Shown: positions 1 through 9,484, numbered from the stretch's first letter. The stretch is 64,000 nucleotides of DNA from Nocardioides sp. (GCF_029937575.1 NZ_JAPYPS010000007.1:55481-119480), one strand, 5' to 3'. The notes: a model not told the origin generated them from the sequence alone. Numbers and translations are program-made.

Positions 1-2
1 GC

Positions 3-743
3 TACGTGATGAACGACGTCGACAAGATCGGCGGCATCCCCGTCGTGATGAAGGCGCTCCTCGACGCCGGCCTGATGCACGGCGACTGCCTGACGGTGAC
101 CGGGAGGACGATGGCGGAGAACCTCGAGGCGCTGGCGCCGCCGGCGCTCGACGACGACGTCATCCGCAAGCTCGACCGCCCGATCCACGCCACCGGCGGC
201 CTGACGATCCTCACCGGGTCGTTGGCGCCCGAGGGTGCGGTGGTGAAGTCGGCCGGGTTCGACGAGTCGGTCTTCACCGGCACGGCCCGCGTCTTCGACG
301 GCGAGCGCGCCGCGATGGATGCCCTCACCGAGGGAAAGATCGGCGCCGGCGACGTCGTCGTCATCCGCTACGAGGGCCCCAAGGGTGGGCCCGGCATGCG
401 CGAGATGCTCGCGATCACGGGTGCCATCAAGGGCGCCGGCCTCGGCAAGGACGTCCTGCTGCTGACCGACGGTCGCTTCTCCGGCGGTACGACGGGCCTG
501 TGCGTCGGCCACATCGCCCCCGAGGCGGCCGACGGGGGACCCGTCGCGTTCGTGCGCGACGGCGACCAGATCACCCTCGACGTCCTCAACCGCTCCCTCG
601 AGGTCGAGCCGGCCGAAGGCTCCCAGGACTGGGAGGCGCGCAAGGTCGGCTGGGAGCCGCGGCCCCCGAAGTACACCAAGGGCGTGCTCGGCAAGTACGC
701 CCGCACCGTGACGTCCGCCGCGCACGGTGCGGTGACCGGCTGA
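3..743 (+). CDS. ilvD: Dihydroxy-acid dehydratase, C-terminal part (gene begins before the window)
   Basis: Frame open from the window edge; [40 protein letters not shown] and [34 protein letters not shown] are typical IlvD C-terminal motifs. Confidence 0.95.
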   Translation, partial: YVMNDVDKIGGIPVVMKALLDAGLMHGDCLTVTGRTMAENLEALAPPALDDDVIRKLDRPIHATGGLTILTGSLAPEGAVVKSAGFDESVFTGTARVFDGERAAMDALTEGKIGAGDVVVIRYEGPKGGPGMREMLAITGAIKGAGLGKDVLLLTDGRFSGGTTGLCVGHIAPEAADGGPVAFVRDGDQITLDVLNRSLEVEPAEGSQDWEARKVGWEPRPPKYTKGVLGKYARTVTSAAHGAVTG

Positions 744-779
744 GCGCCCGGTGAGCACGGTGAGCACGGTGAGCACCGG

Positions 780-1805
780 GTGACGACGGCACCGTTCGCT
801 CGCTCCCGCGGTGCCGCTCTCGCGCTGGTGGGGGTGGTCGCGCTGCTCGTCCTGGCCGCCGGGGTCGGGTTCTTCGAGGACTCCTCCGCGCCCGCAGATC
901 CTTCGGCGGGCCCGACGGGGACCAGCTCACCCGGGACGGCGCCCACGGGCGAGCCCGGCGAGCCCGGCGAGCCCGTCGAGCCTCCTGGACCCGCAGAGCC
1001 GCGGACCCGGCGTACCCCCAACCCGCCACCGGCCCCCGGCGAGGGCATCTTCGGGCGCAACCGCACCCTGGTCGCCTACTACGGCGCCGCCGGGACCGGC
1101 GCCCTCGGCGTGCTGGGGGAGGGGCCGCCGGACCAGGAGATCGGTCGGCTCGAGCGGGCTGCCGCTGCCTTCGAGCGCCCCGACCGGCCGGTGCAGATCG
1201 TCTACGAGCTGATCGTGACGATCGCGGACGCCACCCCGGGGCCGGACGGCGACTACAGCCACGACGTGCCCCGGCGTGACGTCGAGCGCTACCTCAAGGC
1301 GGCTCGCCGACACGACGCCATGCTGCTGCTCGACATCCAGCCCGGCCGGGCCTCGTTCCCCGAGGTCGCCAAGCGGTGGGCGTGGGCGCTCGAAGACCCC
1401 CGTGTCGGCCTCGCCCTCGACCCGGAGTGGCGGATGGCGCGCGGCGACGTCCCGGGTCGGGTGATCGGCTCGGTCGACGCCTCCGAGGTCAACAAGACAT
1501 CGCTGTGGCTGGCCAAGCTGGTGCGCCGCGAGCGGTTGCCGCAGAAGCTCTTCGTGCTGCACCAGTTCCGCACCAGCATGATCGAGCGGATCGACCGGGT
1601 CGCCGTACGCCGCCGGCTGGCCACCGTGCAGCACGTCGACGGCTTCGGCACCCAGCAGCAGAAGATGGCGACGTACGACGCCGTCCTGCGGCCACAGAAG
1701 TTCCACCCCGGCTTCAAGCTGTTCTACGACGAGGACGTCGGGCTGATGGCGCCCGCGCGAGTGCTGAAGGTCCGCCCCCGGGTGCGGTTCGTCAGCTATC
1801 AGTAG
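780..1805 (+). CDS. Hypothetical secreted protein, N-terminal signal/TM segment, Pro/Gly/Glu-rich linker, possible glycosidase-like barrel
   Basis: ORF with N-terminal hydrophobic segment, GEPGEPGEP linker, globular C-terminal part. Confidence 0.7.
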   Translation: MTTAPFARSRGAALALVGVVALLVLAAGVGFFEDSSAPADPSAGPTGTSSPGTAPTGEPGEPGEPVEPPGPAEPRTRRTPNPPPAPGEGIFGRNRTLVAYYGAAGTGALGVLGEGPPDQEIGRLERAAAAFERPDRPVQIVYELIVTIADATPGPDGDYSHDVPRRDVERYLKAARRHDAMLLLDIQPGRASFPEVAKRWAWALEDPRVGLALDPEWRMARGDVPGRVIGSVDASEVNKTSLWLAKLVRRERLPQKLFVLHQFRTSMIERIDRVAVRRRLATVQHVDGFGTQQQKMATYDAVLRPQKFHPGFKLFYDEDVGLMAPARVLKVRPRVRFVSYQ

Positions 1806-1873
1806 CGGCCTCATCGTCGCCGCAGTCCACGCGGATCGCGTCAGGCCGCGCGCCTCGGCTCGGTCGGGGGCAA

Positions 1874-1925
1874 CGGGTCGTGTGCCTGAGAACGGTCCAT
1901 GAGTCGCTCCCAGGCACACGACCCG
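1874..1925. terminator. Perfect 15-bp inverted repeat with 22-nt loop between convergent genes; probable bidirectional terminator
   Basis: CGGGTCGTGTGCCTG ... CAGGCACACGACCCG. Confidence 0.6.
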
Positions 1926-1957
1926 ACCCGGGAGGGTGCCCTGCGCGGACCACCCGG

Positions 1958-2371
1958 TCACTGCACCAGCAGGCAGAAGGGGTGGCCTGCGGGGTCGGCG
2001 AGCACGTAGAGCGGCTCGTCGTGGTCCTGCGCGCGGTCGTGGAGCAGTCGGGCACCCAGCTCCTCGGCCCGTCGGCGGTGCCGCTCGAGCTCCTCGACAC
2101 TGCTGACCGTGAAGTCCAGGTGCATCTGCAGGGGCACGTCCTCGGCCGGCCAGGTCGGCGCCGTGGTGTCGCGCTTCTCCTGCACCGCCAGCACCCGGCG
2201 GCCGTCGTCGTCGAGCAGGACGAGCCAGTCCGCGTCGTCGGGGGCGCCGTCGCCCGGCGGCTCCTCGCCGTCGCGGTAGTGCAGGCCGAGGAGCACGCGG
2301 TAGAACTCCGCGAGCCTCCGACAGTCGCGCGCATCGATCGCGGTGTGCAGCAGCCTGGGGTGGTCGGGCAT
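1958..2371 (-). CDS. VOC (glyoxalase/bleomycin resistance) family protein
   Basis: MPDHPRLLHTAIDARDCRRLAEFYRVLLGLHYRDG... and MHLDFTVSSVEELERHRRRAEELGARLL; likely start is the internal Met. Confidence 0.8.
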   Translation of the reverse strand: MPDHPRLLHTAIDARDCRRLAEFYRVLLGLHYRDGEEPPGDGAPDDADWLVLLDDDGRRVLAVQEKRDTTAPTWPAEDVPLQMHLDFTVSSVEELERHRRRAEELGARLLHDRAQDHDEPLYVLADPAGHPFCLLVQ

Positions 2372-2414
2372 CGGGTCACCTTTCGTCGGTCCGTGGTCGA
2401 GGTGGTTGTTCGGG

Positions 2415-2481
2415 TCACCGGGTTTCGACACGCTCGGTCACGGGCTCGTTCCTCGCCCGTGCTCGCTGCTCAACCACCGAC
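2415..2481. repeat. Dispersed ~65 bp repeat, copy 1 (GTCACCGGGTTTCGACACGCTCGGTC...GCTCGCTGCTCAACCACCGA)
   Basis: Reverse complement closely matches 39671-39736. Confidence 0.7.
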
Positions 2482-2482
2482 G

Positions 2483-2512
2483 ATCACGCCCTCGCGAGCT
2501 CGGGCGTGATCA
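2483..2512 (-). terminator. Hairpin overlapping the stop codon of the GNAT gene
   Basis: GATCACGCCC-TCGCGAGCTC-GGGCGTGATC, perfect 10-bp arms. Confidence 0.5.
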
Positions 2513-3709
2513 GAAGTAGTCGCGCACGTGCAGCGGACGACCGCCCAGGAGCGCGTCGAGCACCCGGTCGTGGGTGTCGGGGCCGGCGAGGTGGTCGAGC
2601 ATCCGCAGGTTGGCGCATGACTGCGCGCCGGCGAAGACGAGGGCGAGCCCCTGCGTGGTGAACGTCGGGACGTCGCCGGCCACGGCCACCCGTCCGCACG
2701 TCGCGGTGCCGTTGCTGACAGTGATGCGGAAACCGCCGTCGGCGCGTCCGAGCCGGTCGCCCGCGACGGCGAGGTCGATCTCGATGTCGCCCAGCCCGGG
2801 CAGCGTCGGTGCCGCCACCGTGAGGGCGCCGGCGAGGTCGCTGACGCGCAGCATGTAGGGGTGACGCGCCACGACGCGCCAGGTGGCGGAGGGGAGGACC
2901 AGCCGCGCGGGGTCGTGACCCGACGACGAGAGCCGGGACCGCCCGGCGACCGAGGAGAACGACCCGAACATCCGCCACAGGGCGCGGTAGCCGTCCAGCG
3001 AGGCCGCGAGCAGGTCGTGCACCTCCAGCACGGAGGTGGCCGGGTCGTAGTCGGCGCCGCGGTCCCACGTGGCGTAGCCGACCACCTGGTCGTCGGCGTC
3101 CACGGCCAGGCTGACTGCCGTGGCTTCGTCGAGGAGCTCGGCGTCCGTGGTGGCGAACCGGGGGCCGGTGCGGGTGAGCGGGCCGTTCTGCGCCGCTGCC
3201 CACCGGTCGTAGAGCGCCCGGACGGCGGGGACGTCCTCGACGCGGGCCCGTCGGGTGCGCGTCGCCGTCGGTGGTCGCACCCCGCTCAGCTCGGCGGTGG
3301 CGACCTCGACGGTGTCGAGGCTGGTCACGACCTCGTAGCCGAGCGAGCGATAGATGCCGTTGGCGGTCGGGTACAGCGTCGAGAGCACCTCGCCCCGTTC
3401 GGCCGCGGCGCCGAGCGCGGCCTCGAAGAGCGGCTGCAGCAGCCCCGCCCCCCGACGCTCGGGGGCGACGGTGACCCCGGCGATCCCACACGTGGGCACC
3501 CGGCGCCCGTGCCACCAGGACTCGTAGGTGTGCCCCACGACCCGGGCGACGAGTTCGCCGTCGTCGACGGCACCCCACACGTCCCGACCCTGAGGCAGCG
3601 AGGTCGGGGCCTCGGGCGGGGTGGCCGGGTACGGCGGCGTACCGAACGCCTCGGCGCCCAGCCGGAACTGCGCCGCATGGTCGTCGAGGGTCAGGGTGCG
3701 GATGTCCAC
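2510..3709 (-). CDS. GNAT family N-acetyltransferase, Eis-like
   Basis: MDIRTLTLDDHAAQFRLGAEAFG...; IAGVTVAPERRGAGLLQPLFEAAL acetyl-CoA binding motif; ~400 aa with SCP2-like C-terminus as in Eis. Confidence 0.85.
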   Translation of the reverse strand: MDIRTLTLDDHAAQFRLGAEAFGTPPYPATPPEAPTSLPQGRDVWGAVDDGELVARVVGHTYESWWHGRRVPTCGIAGVTVAPERRGAGLLQPLFEAALGAAAERGEVLSTLYPTANGIYRSLGYEVVTSLDTVEVATAELSGVRPPTATRTRRARVEDVPAVRALYDRWAAAQNGPLTRTGPRFATTDAELLDEATAVSLAVDADDQVVGYATWDRGADYDPATSVLEVHDLLAASLDGYRALWRMFGSFSSVAGRSRLSSSGHDPARLVLPSATWRVVARHPYMLRVSDLAGALTVAAPTLPGLGDIEIDLAVAGDRLGRADGGFRITVSNGTATCGRVAVAGDVPTFTTQGLALVFAGAQSCANLRMLDHLAGPDTHDRVLDALLGGRPLHVRDYF

Positions 3710-3741
3710 GCCGCAACCGTAGGGCCGCGGCGAGCCGTCGG

Positions 3742-5292
3742 CTACCAGGTGTCGACGGTGCGCCCGCTGCCGCGAAGCCGTCCATGACGAGCGGCGGCGT
3801 CCAGCAGGCGCACCAGGACCCCGCGCGTCTGAGCCGGGTCGATCACGTCGTCGATCTCGAAGTGCCGCGCGACGTTGAGCGCCGTCGAGTGCTGCTGGGC
3901 GTACGCCGTGAGCTCGCGCACCTGCGCCTCACGCTCCTCGGGGTCCGCGATCGCCTCGAGCTCGCGTCGCATCGAGAGTCGTACGGCACCCTCCAGGCCC
4001 ATCGCCCCCAGGTGGGCGCCCGGCCAGGCGAGGGTCATCAGCGGCTCGTGGGTGCTGCCGCCGAGCATCGCCTGCGCGCCCAGTCCGTACCCACGACGCA
4101 GCACCACACCGATGAGCGGCACCTCCATCGCCGCCGCGGCGACCAGCAGCCGGGAGGTGTGGCGGACCAGGCCGGTGCGCTCGGCCTCGGCGCCGACCAT
4201 CATCCCCGGGGTGTCGACCAGGGAGACGACGGGGAAGCCCCACGCGTCGCAGAGCTGGAGGAACCGCGCCGCCTTGTCGCCGGCGTCAGCCGTGATGGCG
4301 CCGGCCATGTGGCGGGTGTCGTTGGCGAGGAAGCCGACGCTGCGCCCCTCGATGCGTCCCAGGGCGGTGTACACCTCGGGGGCGAACGCGGCGCGGAGCA
4401 CCGTCACCGAGTCGACGTCAGCGATGGCCTCGAGGATCGGCTCCACGGCGTACGACGTGCGCTCGCCGTCGGGCACCGCGTCGCGCAGGCCGACCTGCTC
4501 GGCCTCGCTCGGCGCCGACCAGTCCTCCTCGCGCCCCAGGAAGTAGCCGACGAGTGCGCGGGCGGCGTCCACGGCCTCGCCGTCCTCGACGGCCAGGTCG
4601 ACGACCCCGTTGGCCGTCATCACGTCGAGCGGACCGACGTCGGCCGCGGCCACCTCACCTAGCCCGCCGCCCGCGATCATCGCCGGCCCGCCCATGCCCA
4701 GCGACGCCTGGGGCGTCGCCACGATCAGGTCCGAGCACCCGGCGATGACGGCGTTGCCGGCGAAGCAGTTGTCCTCGACGACCGCGATCCGCGGCACCTT
4801 CCCCGACAGCCGGGCCCACGCGGCGAACGTCGTGACGTCGAGCGCGGAGACGAGCGGGATGTCGGTGTCCCCAGGTCGCCCGCCGCCGCCGGCGGCGAAG
4901 AACACGGTGGGCAGGGCCAGCCGCCCGATGACGTCGAGGAGCCGGTCGGTCTTGCGGTGCCCGCGCATGCCCTGGGTGCCGGCCATCACGAGGTAGTCGT
5001 AGGACAGCACCGCGACCTGGTGCCCGTCGATGGTGGCCAGGCCGCCGACGATGCCGTCGGCGACGGTGCGGTCCAGCAGGTCGTCGTCCGAGCGCTTGTC
5101 GGACTGGGCGGCGGTGACGAACCGGCCGTACTCCACGAAGCTGCCCGCGTCGACCAACGCCCCGATCTGCTCACGCGCAGTGCGGCCGCCCCGCGCGTGC
5201 AGCTTCTCGACCGCCTCGGGTCGCGCGGCGTCCTCGGTGAGCGCCTTCCGGGCGAGGACCTCGAGCAGCGCTGGCCTGATATCCGATGGCAT
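3742..5292 (-). CDS. Acyl-CoA carboxylase carboxyltransferase subunit
   Basis: AVEKLHARGGRTAREQIGALVDAGSFVEYG; DTPGMMVGAEAE; RRGYGLGAQAMLGG crotonase-fold carboxyltransferase motifs. Confidence 0.88.
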   Translation of the reverse strand: MPSDIRPALLEVLARKALTEDAARPEAVEKLHARGGRTAREQIGALVDAGSFVEYGRFVTAAQSDKRSDDDLLDRTVADGIVGGLATIDGHQVAVLSYDYLVMAGTQGMRGHRKTDRLLDVIGRLALPTVFFAAGGGGRPGDTDIPLVSALDVTTFAAWARLSGKVPRIAVVEDNCFAGNAVIAGCSDLIVATPQASLGMGGPAMIAGGGLGEVAAADVGPLDVMTANGVVDLAVEDGEAVDAARALVGYFLGREEDWSAPSEAEQVGLRDAVPDGERTSYAVEPILEAIADVDSVTVLRAAFAPEVYTALGRIEGRSVGFLANDTRHMAGAITADAGDKAARFLQLCDAWGFPVVSLVDTPGMMVGAEAERTGLVRHTSRLLVAAAAMEVPLIGVVLRRGYGLGAQAMLGGSTHEPLMTLAWPGAHLGAMGLEGAVRLSMRRELEAIADPEEREAQVRELTAYAQQHSTALNVARHFEIDDVIDPAQTRGVLVRLLDAAARHGRLRGSGRTVDTW

Positions 5293-5375
5293 GGGCGCGA
5301 GTGTAGGAGGAGGATCCGGGCGCGGTCCCTCACCTGGTCGCGTTCTGCGTGCAGGCTCGCCCGTAGGCTCGGCTG

Positions 5376-6584
5376 GTGACTGTCTGCACCGCTGCTGATC
5401 TCGACCTCGCCGACCCGCTGGCGGCGCACCGTGACCTCTTCGTCGGCACCGAGACCCCGCTGGTCTACCTCGACGGCAACTCCCTGGGTCGGCCGCTGCG
5501 CACCACGCCCGAGCGCCTGCGCGCCTTCGTCGAGGAGGAGTGGGCCGGTCGGCTGATCCGCGGCTGGGACGAGCGCTGGATGGACCTGCCCGAGGTGCTC
5601 GGCGATGCGATCGGAGCCCAGATCCTCGGTGCCTCCACGGGTCAGACGATCGTGGGCGACTCCACGACCGTGCTGCTCTACAAGCTGATGCGAGCCGCGG
5701 TGGCGCTGCGCCCGGGTCGCACCGAGATCGTGATGGACCGCGACAACTTCCCCACGGACCGGTACGTCGCCGACGGCGTCGCCCGCGAGTGCGGGCTGAC
5801 CCTGCGCTGGATCGACGTCGACACCGCCGCGGGGGTCACTGCCGAGCAGCTCGCCGCGGTCGTGGGGGAGCAGACCGCGCTCGTCTCGCTGAGCCACGTC
5901 GCCTACCGATCGGCGTGGATCGCCGACGCGGGCGCGCTGACCCGGATCGCCCACGACGCCGGGGCCCTGGTCCTGTGGGACCTGTCCCACTCGGCCGGCT
6001 CGGTGCCGATGGCGCTGGACGACTGGGACGTCGACCTCGCGGTCGGCTGCACCTACAAGTACCTCAACGGCGGTCCCGGCTCGCCGGCGTTCGCCTTCGT
6101 CGCGGAGCGACTGCTCGACGACGTCGTTCAGCCGATCCAGGGGTGGCTCGGGGCGGCGGACCCGTTCCTGATGGGACCGACGTACCACCCGGCCGACGGC
6201 ATCCGGCGCATCCTGTCGGGCACCCCGCCCGTGGTCGGGATGCTCGCGCTGCAGGACATGCTCCAGCTCCTCTCGCGGGTCGGCATGGTCGCGGTGCGGG
6301 AGAAGTCGATCGGCCTGACGAGCTACGCCGTGGACCGGGCGGCCGAGCTGCTGCCCGAGGTGGCGCTGGCCTCACCCGCCGAGGCCTCGCTGCGCGGCGG
6401 GCACGTCACGTTCACGCACCCGTTGATGGGCGAGGTCACCGCGGCGCTGTGGGAGCGCGACGTGATCCCCGACTACCGCGACCCCCACGGCCTGCGCCTC
6501 GGGCTCTCGCCGCTGTCCACGTCGTACGACGAGGTCGAGCGGGGGCTGCAGGCGGTGCGAGAGGTGCTCGACTCCCTTGGCTGA
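5376..6584 (+). CDS. kynU: Kynureninase-like class V aminotransferase fold enzyme
   Basis: VYLDGNSLGRPLRTTPERL; DLSHSAGSVPMALDDWDVDLAVGCTYKYLNGGPGSPAF (PLP lysine region of kynureninase). Confidence 0.85.
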   Translation: MTVCTAADLDLADPLAAHRDLFVGTETPLVYLDGNSLGRPLRTTPERLRAFVEEEWAGRLIRGWDERWMDLPEVLGDAIGAQILGASTGQTIVGDSTTVLLYKLMRAAVALRPGRTEIVMDRDNFPTDRYVADGVARECGLTLRWIDVDTAAGVTAEQLAAVVGEQTALVSLSHVAYRSAWIADAGALTRIAHDAGALVLWDLSHSAGSVPMALDDWDVDLAVGCTYKYLNGGPGSPAFAFVAERLLDDVVQPIQGWLGAADPFLMGPTYHPADGIRRILSGTPPVVGMLALQDMLQLLSRVGMVAVREKSIGLTSYAVDRAAELLPEVALASPAEASLRGGHVTFTHPLMGEVTAALWERDVIPDYRDPHGLRLGLSPLSTSYDEVERGLQAVREVLDSLG

Positions 6585-7830
6585 GAAGTCCCGCGCCCGA
6601 TCGGCCGAGGTCGCCAGGGTTCCGATCCCGGCCGAGATCAAGGTCCTCGTCGCCTCCGCCTTCGTGATCGCGATCGGCTTCGGCCTGGTCTCGCCGGTCC
6701 TGCCGGCCTATGCGCGCAGCTTCGACGTCGGCGTCGCCGCGGCGTCGTTCGTGGTCTCGATCTTCGCGATGTTCCGCCTCGCCTTCGCACCGGTCGGCGG
6801 CGCGCTGGTCAAGCGGCTGGGGGAGCGACCGGTCTACCTGACCGGCCTCACGCTCGTGGCCGCATCGTCGTTGGCCACGGCCTTCGCGCAGTCCTACTAC
6901 CAGCTGCTGATCTTCCGGGGGCTCGGCGGGATCGGCTCGACGATGTTCACGATCTCGGCGATGGCGCTGCTCGTGCGGCTCGCGCCGCCCACGATCCGCG
7001 GACGCGTCTCCTCGGCGTACGCGTCCTCCTTCCTCATCGGCGGGATGGTCGGGCCGCTCGTGGGGGGCGCCCTGGCGGGCTTCGGCCTGCGGGTGCCGTT
7101 CGTCGCCTACGCCGTCGCGCTGATGGCGGCCGCCGCGGTGGTCGGGATCCGGCTGTCCGGGGCGCGGTTGCGTCCCACGGGGTCCGGGCCGCCGGCACCG
7201 CCGATGCTGCTGCGCGAGGCCCTGGCGATCCCCGCCTACCGCGCCGCACTCGGCTCGGCCTTCGCCAACGGGTGGTGCAACTTCGGCGTCCGGGTCGCCG
7301 TGATCCCGCAGTTCGCGCTCGTGGTCCGCGACGACACGTGGGTCGCCGGTGTCGCGCTCGCTCTCGCAGCCCTCGGTACGGCGGCCACCCTGCAGGTCGC
7401 GGGTCGACTCGCCGACACCCTCGGACGCCGGCCCCTGGTGATCGTGGGGCTGCTCGCCACGGGGCTCACGTTGGGGCTGATCGGCCTCAGCGGCAACCTC
7501 GTGGTGCTGCTGCTCCTCTCGGCGCTGTCCGGTCTGGGCGCCGGCCTGGTCAACCCAGGCAACCAGGCCACGGTGGCCGACGTCATCGGCGCCGAGCGCT
7601 CGGGCGGCACCGTGCTGAGCACCTTCCAGATGGCGCAGGACGCGGGGGCGATCCTCGGGCCGGTGCTGGTCGGCGTCGTCGCCGACCAGGTCGGCTTCGG
7701 GTGGGCCTTCGCCGTCACCGGCCTCGTCAGCCTGCTCGCCGTACTCCCGTGGTTGGTGGCCCAGGAGACGCTCCAGCGGGAGGCGCCTGGCGCGGCTAGT
7801 GCACCTGACCCACTGCCGACGTCGGAGTGA
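6577..7830 (+). CDS. MFS transporter
   Basis: About 12 hydrophobic segments; GLGGIGSTMFTISAMALLVRLAPPTIRGRVSSAYASSFLIGGMVGPLVGG. Confidence 0.9.
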   Translation: MAEKSRARSAEVARVPIPAEIKVLVASAFVIAIGFGLVSPVLPAYARSFDVGVAAASFVVSIFAMFRLAFAPVGGALVKRLGERPVYLTGLTLVAASSLATAFAQSYYQLLIFRGLGGIGSTMFTISAMALLVRLAPPTIRGRVSSAYASSFLIGGMVGPLVGGALAGFGLRVPFVAYAVALMAAAAVVGIRLSGARLRPTGSGPPAPPMLLREALAIPAYRAALGSAFANGWCNFGVRVAVIPQFALVVRDDTWVAGVALALAALGTAATLQVAGRLADTLGRRPLVIVGLLATGLTLGLIGLSGNLVVLLLLSALSGLGAGLVNPGNQATVADVIGAERSGGTVLSTFQMAQDAGAILGPVLVGVVADQVGFGWAFAVTGLVSLLAVLPWLVAQETLQREAPGAASAPDPLPTSE

Positions 7831-8215
7831 ACCGCGCGACCAGTCGCTTCTCCTCGACCATCGCTGCGCGGTACTCGTCCCAGTCGTCGTGCGGCCGGCC
7901 GGCGACCTTCTCGTACAGCTCGCACAGGGCGTCGCTGGTGGCGTCGCCCGGCTCGGTCGTGATGGGAGACAGCTCGACGGTGCCGTCCAGCGACACGTAG
8001 GACCACGACGAGGGCTCGGTGAGGTGGAGCACGATGCGGGGGTCGCGTCGCATGTTGGCGGTCTTGGCCCGGTCGTCGGTCAGCGAGATCTCGAAGGTGT
8101 CGCCGTCGAGGGCGTAGACCACGTCCGAGGACTGCGGGCGTCCGTCCTTGCGGATCGTGATGATGACCGCGTGCTTGCGGCCGGCTGCCCACGCGGTGGC
8201 GTCGGAGAGGTCCAT
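7796..8215 (-). CDS. PPOX class (pyridoxamine 5'-phosphate oxidase-like / F420-dependent) protein
   Basis: HAVIITIRKDGRPQSSDVVYALDGDTFEISLTDDRAKTANMRRDPRIVLHL. Confidence 0.85.
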   Translation of the reverse strand: MDLSDATAWAAGRKHAVIITIRKDGRPQSSDVVYALDGDTFEISLTDDRAKTANMRRDPRIVLHLTEPSSWSYVSLDGTVELSPITTEPGDATSDALCELYEKVAGRPHDDWDEYRAAMVEEKRLVARFTPTSAVGQVH

Positions 8216-8240
8216 GACCCGACTCTGCCACTCCGACGGT

Positions 8241-8336
8241 CGCGCCGTTCACCGGCTGGCCGGTGAACGCCGCACTGGGACGATGTCCGGACATCGTCCA
8301 GGTGCACCGTTTGTCGGCCAGCCGGTGAACGGCGCG
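8241..8336. repeat. 96-bp imperfect palindrome with a perfect 22-bp core
   Basis: CGCGCCGTTCACCGGCTGGCC...GGACGATGTCCGGACATCGTCC...GGCCAGCCGGTGAACGGCGCG, centred at 8288/8289. Confidence 0.8.
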
Positions 8337-8337
8337 C

Positions 8338-8386
8338 CACGGCGACCCCTCACGGCGACCCCTCACGGCGCGCCACGGCGACCCCT
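8338..8386. repeat. Short direct repeats of CACGGCGACCCCT (two tandem, one offset)
   Basis: Read directly at 8338-8350, 8351-8363, 8374-8386. Confidence 0.75.
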
Positions 8387-8403
8387 CTCGGTCGCGACGG
8401 AGG

Positions 8404-9045
8404 TCAGTCTGCCCCGGGGCGGGGAGCGAGTCTGCGGTCGAGCCCGGCCGCGACAGCGAAGAGCACCAGGAAGAGCAGCGTCACCCCGACGCTCGCCACG
8501 ACGACAGCCGCGGCGCCGTCCTCGCGGTGGTCGAGGAAGGGGTAGGGGTACCAGCCGGAGAGCGCGCCGACCGACAGGGTCACGCCGAGCCACGCGACGG
8601 GCCACGCCAGTGCCCAGCCCACCTCGCGATGGGTGATGCGGGGTCGTGGTCCGAAGGCGACCCAGCCGGCCAGCGCCAGGACCGGCACCACGATGTGGAG
8701 GAGCTTGTCGGCGGCCCAGTCGGCCCCGTCGAGGTCGAGCAACGGGCGCAGCAGGAGGAAGTGGACCAGCCCCGTGACCGTGATGCCGACGACGCCGGCG
8801 AGTCGCAGCACCCGCCAGGTGCGGGTGTCGCGGGTGGGATCGAGGGCGAGCGTGACGGACGCGATCGCGACCAGGACGTTGCTCTGCACGGTGAAGTAGG
8901 CGACGAAGCGGGCGAGCCGCAGGCCCAGCGCCGGCGGCTCGACCTCGTCGAGCACCTGGCCACCGCGGATCACCAGCACGAGCTGGAGGACCACGGCGAC
9001 GATCGCGACCGTCGCGGTCAGCGCATGGAACCGTCTGGCCGTCAT
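8404..9045 (-). CDS. Pr6Pr family multi-pass membrane protein
   Basis: MTARRFHALTATVAIVAVVLQLVLVIRGG...FVAYFTVQSNVLVAIASVTLAL...GWYPYPFLD; start chosen at Met 9045, which overlaps the upstream stop as ATGA. Confidence 0.75.
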   Translation of the reverse strand: MTARRFHALTATVAIVAVVLQLVLVIRGGQVLDEVEPPALGLRLARFVAYFTVQSNVLVAIASVTLALDPTRDTRTWRVLRLAGVVGITVTGLVHFLLLRPLLDLDGADWAADKLLHIVVPVLALAGWVAFGPRPRITHREVGWALAWPVAWLGVTLSVGALSGWYPYPFLDHREDGAAAVVVASVGVTLLFLVLFAVAAGLDRRLAPRPGAD

Positions 9046-9248
9046 CGGCCGACCGGTCGTACGTCGACCTCGTGGGCGAGCGTGATCGCCTGACCGGAGA
9101 CCGGGTTCATGTGCGCAGGACCACCGGGGATGACCGCGTCGATGGTGGCGCCGGCCAACGCTCGAGCCCGCCGCGGGCCCGTCGTCGCACGGCCCCGGCC
9201 GTGCGTCACCACGACGACGGGTGCTGTCCACTGCGCGTGCGGGCTCAT
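9042..9248 (-). CDS. Hypothetical small protein, translationally coupled to the Pr6Pr gene
   Basis: 68-aa ORF with 4-nt ATGA overlap to the downstream start; no family recognised. Confidence 0.4.
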   Translation of the reverse strand: MSPHAQWTAPVVVVTHGRGRATTGPRRARALAGATIDAVIPGGPAHMNPVSGQAITLAHEVDVRPVGR

Positions 9249-9484
9249 CTTGGCGACCCGCTCGTCCGCGGTGTGCGGGTCGGTCTCCAGTCGACCACGA
9301 GAGCGCAGGGCACCTCGCAGATCCGGCGGGACGTGCGCACGCTACGTGTCATGGCCCGAGGATAGGGGTGTGGCGGCGCGGTGAGAGGTCGTGCCTGTCG
9401 GTGACCTGTGGCAGTGTCGACGTGATGGACCAACGGCTCGGAGATCGTCACCGATCCAGGACCGATCGGACGGAAGGTGTTGCC

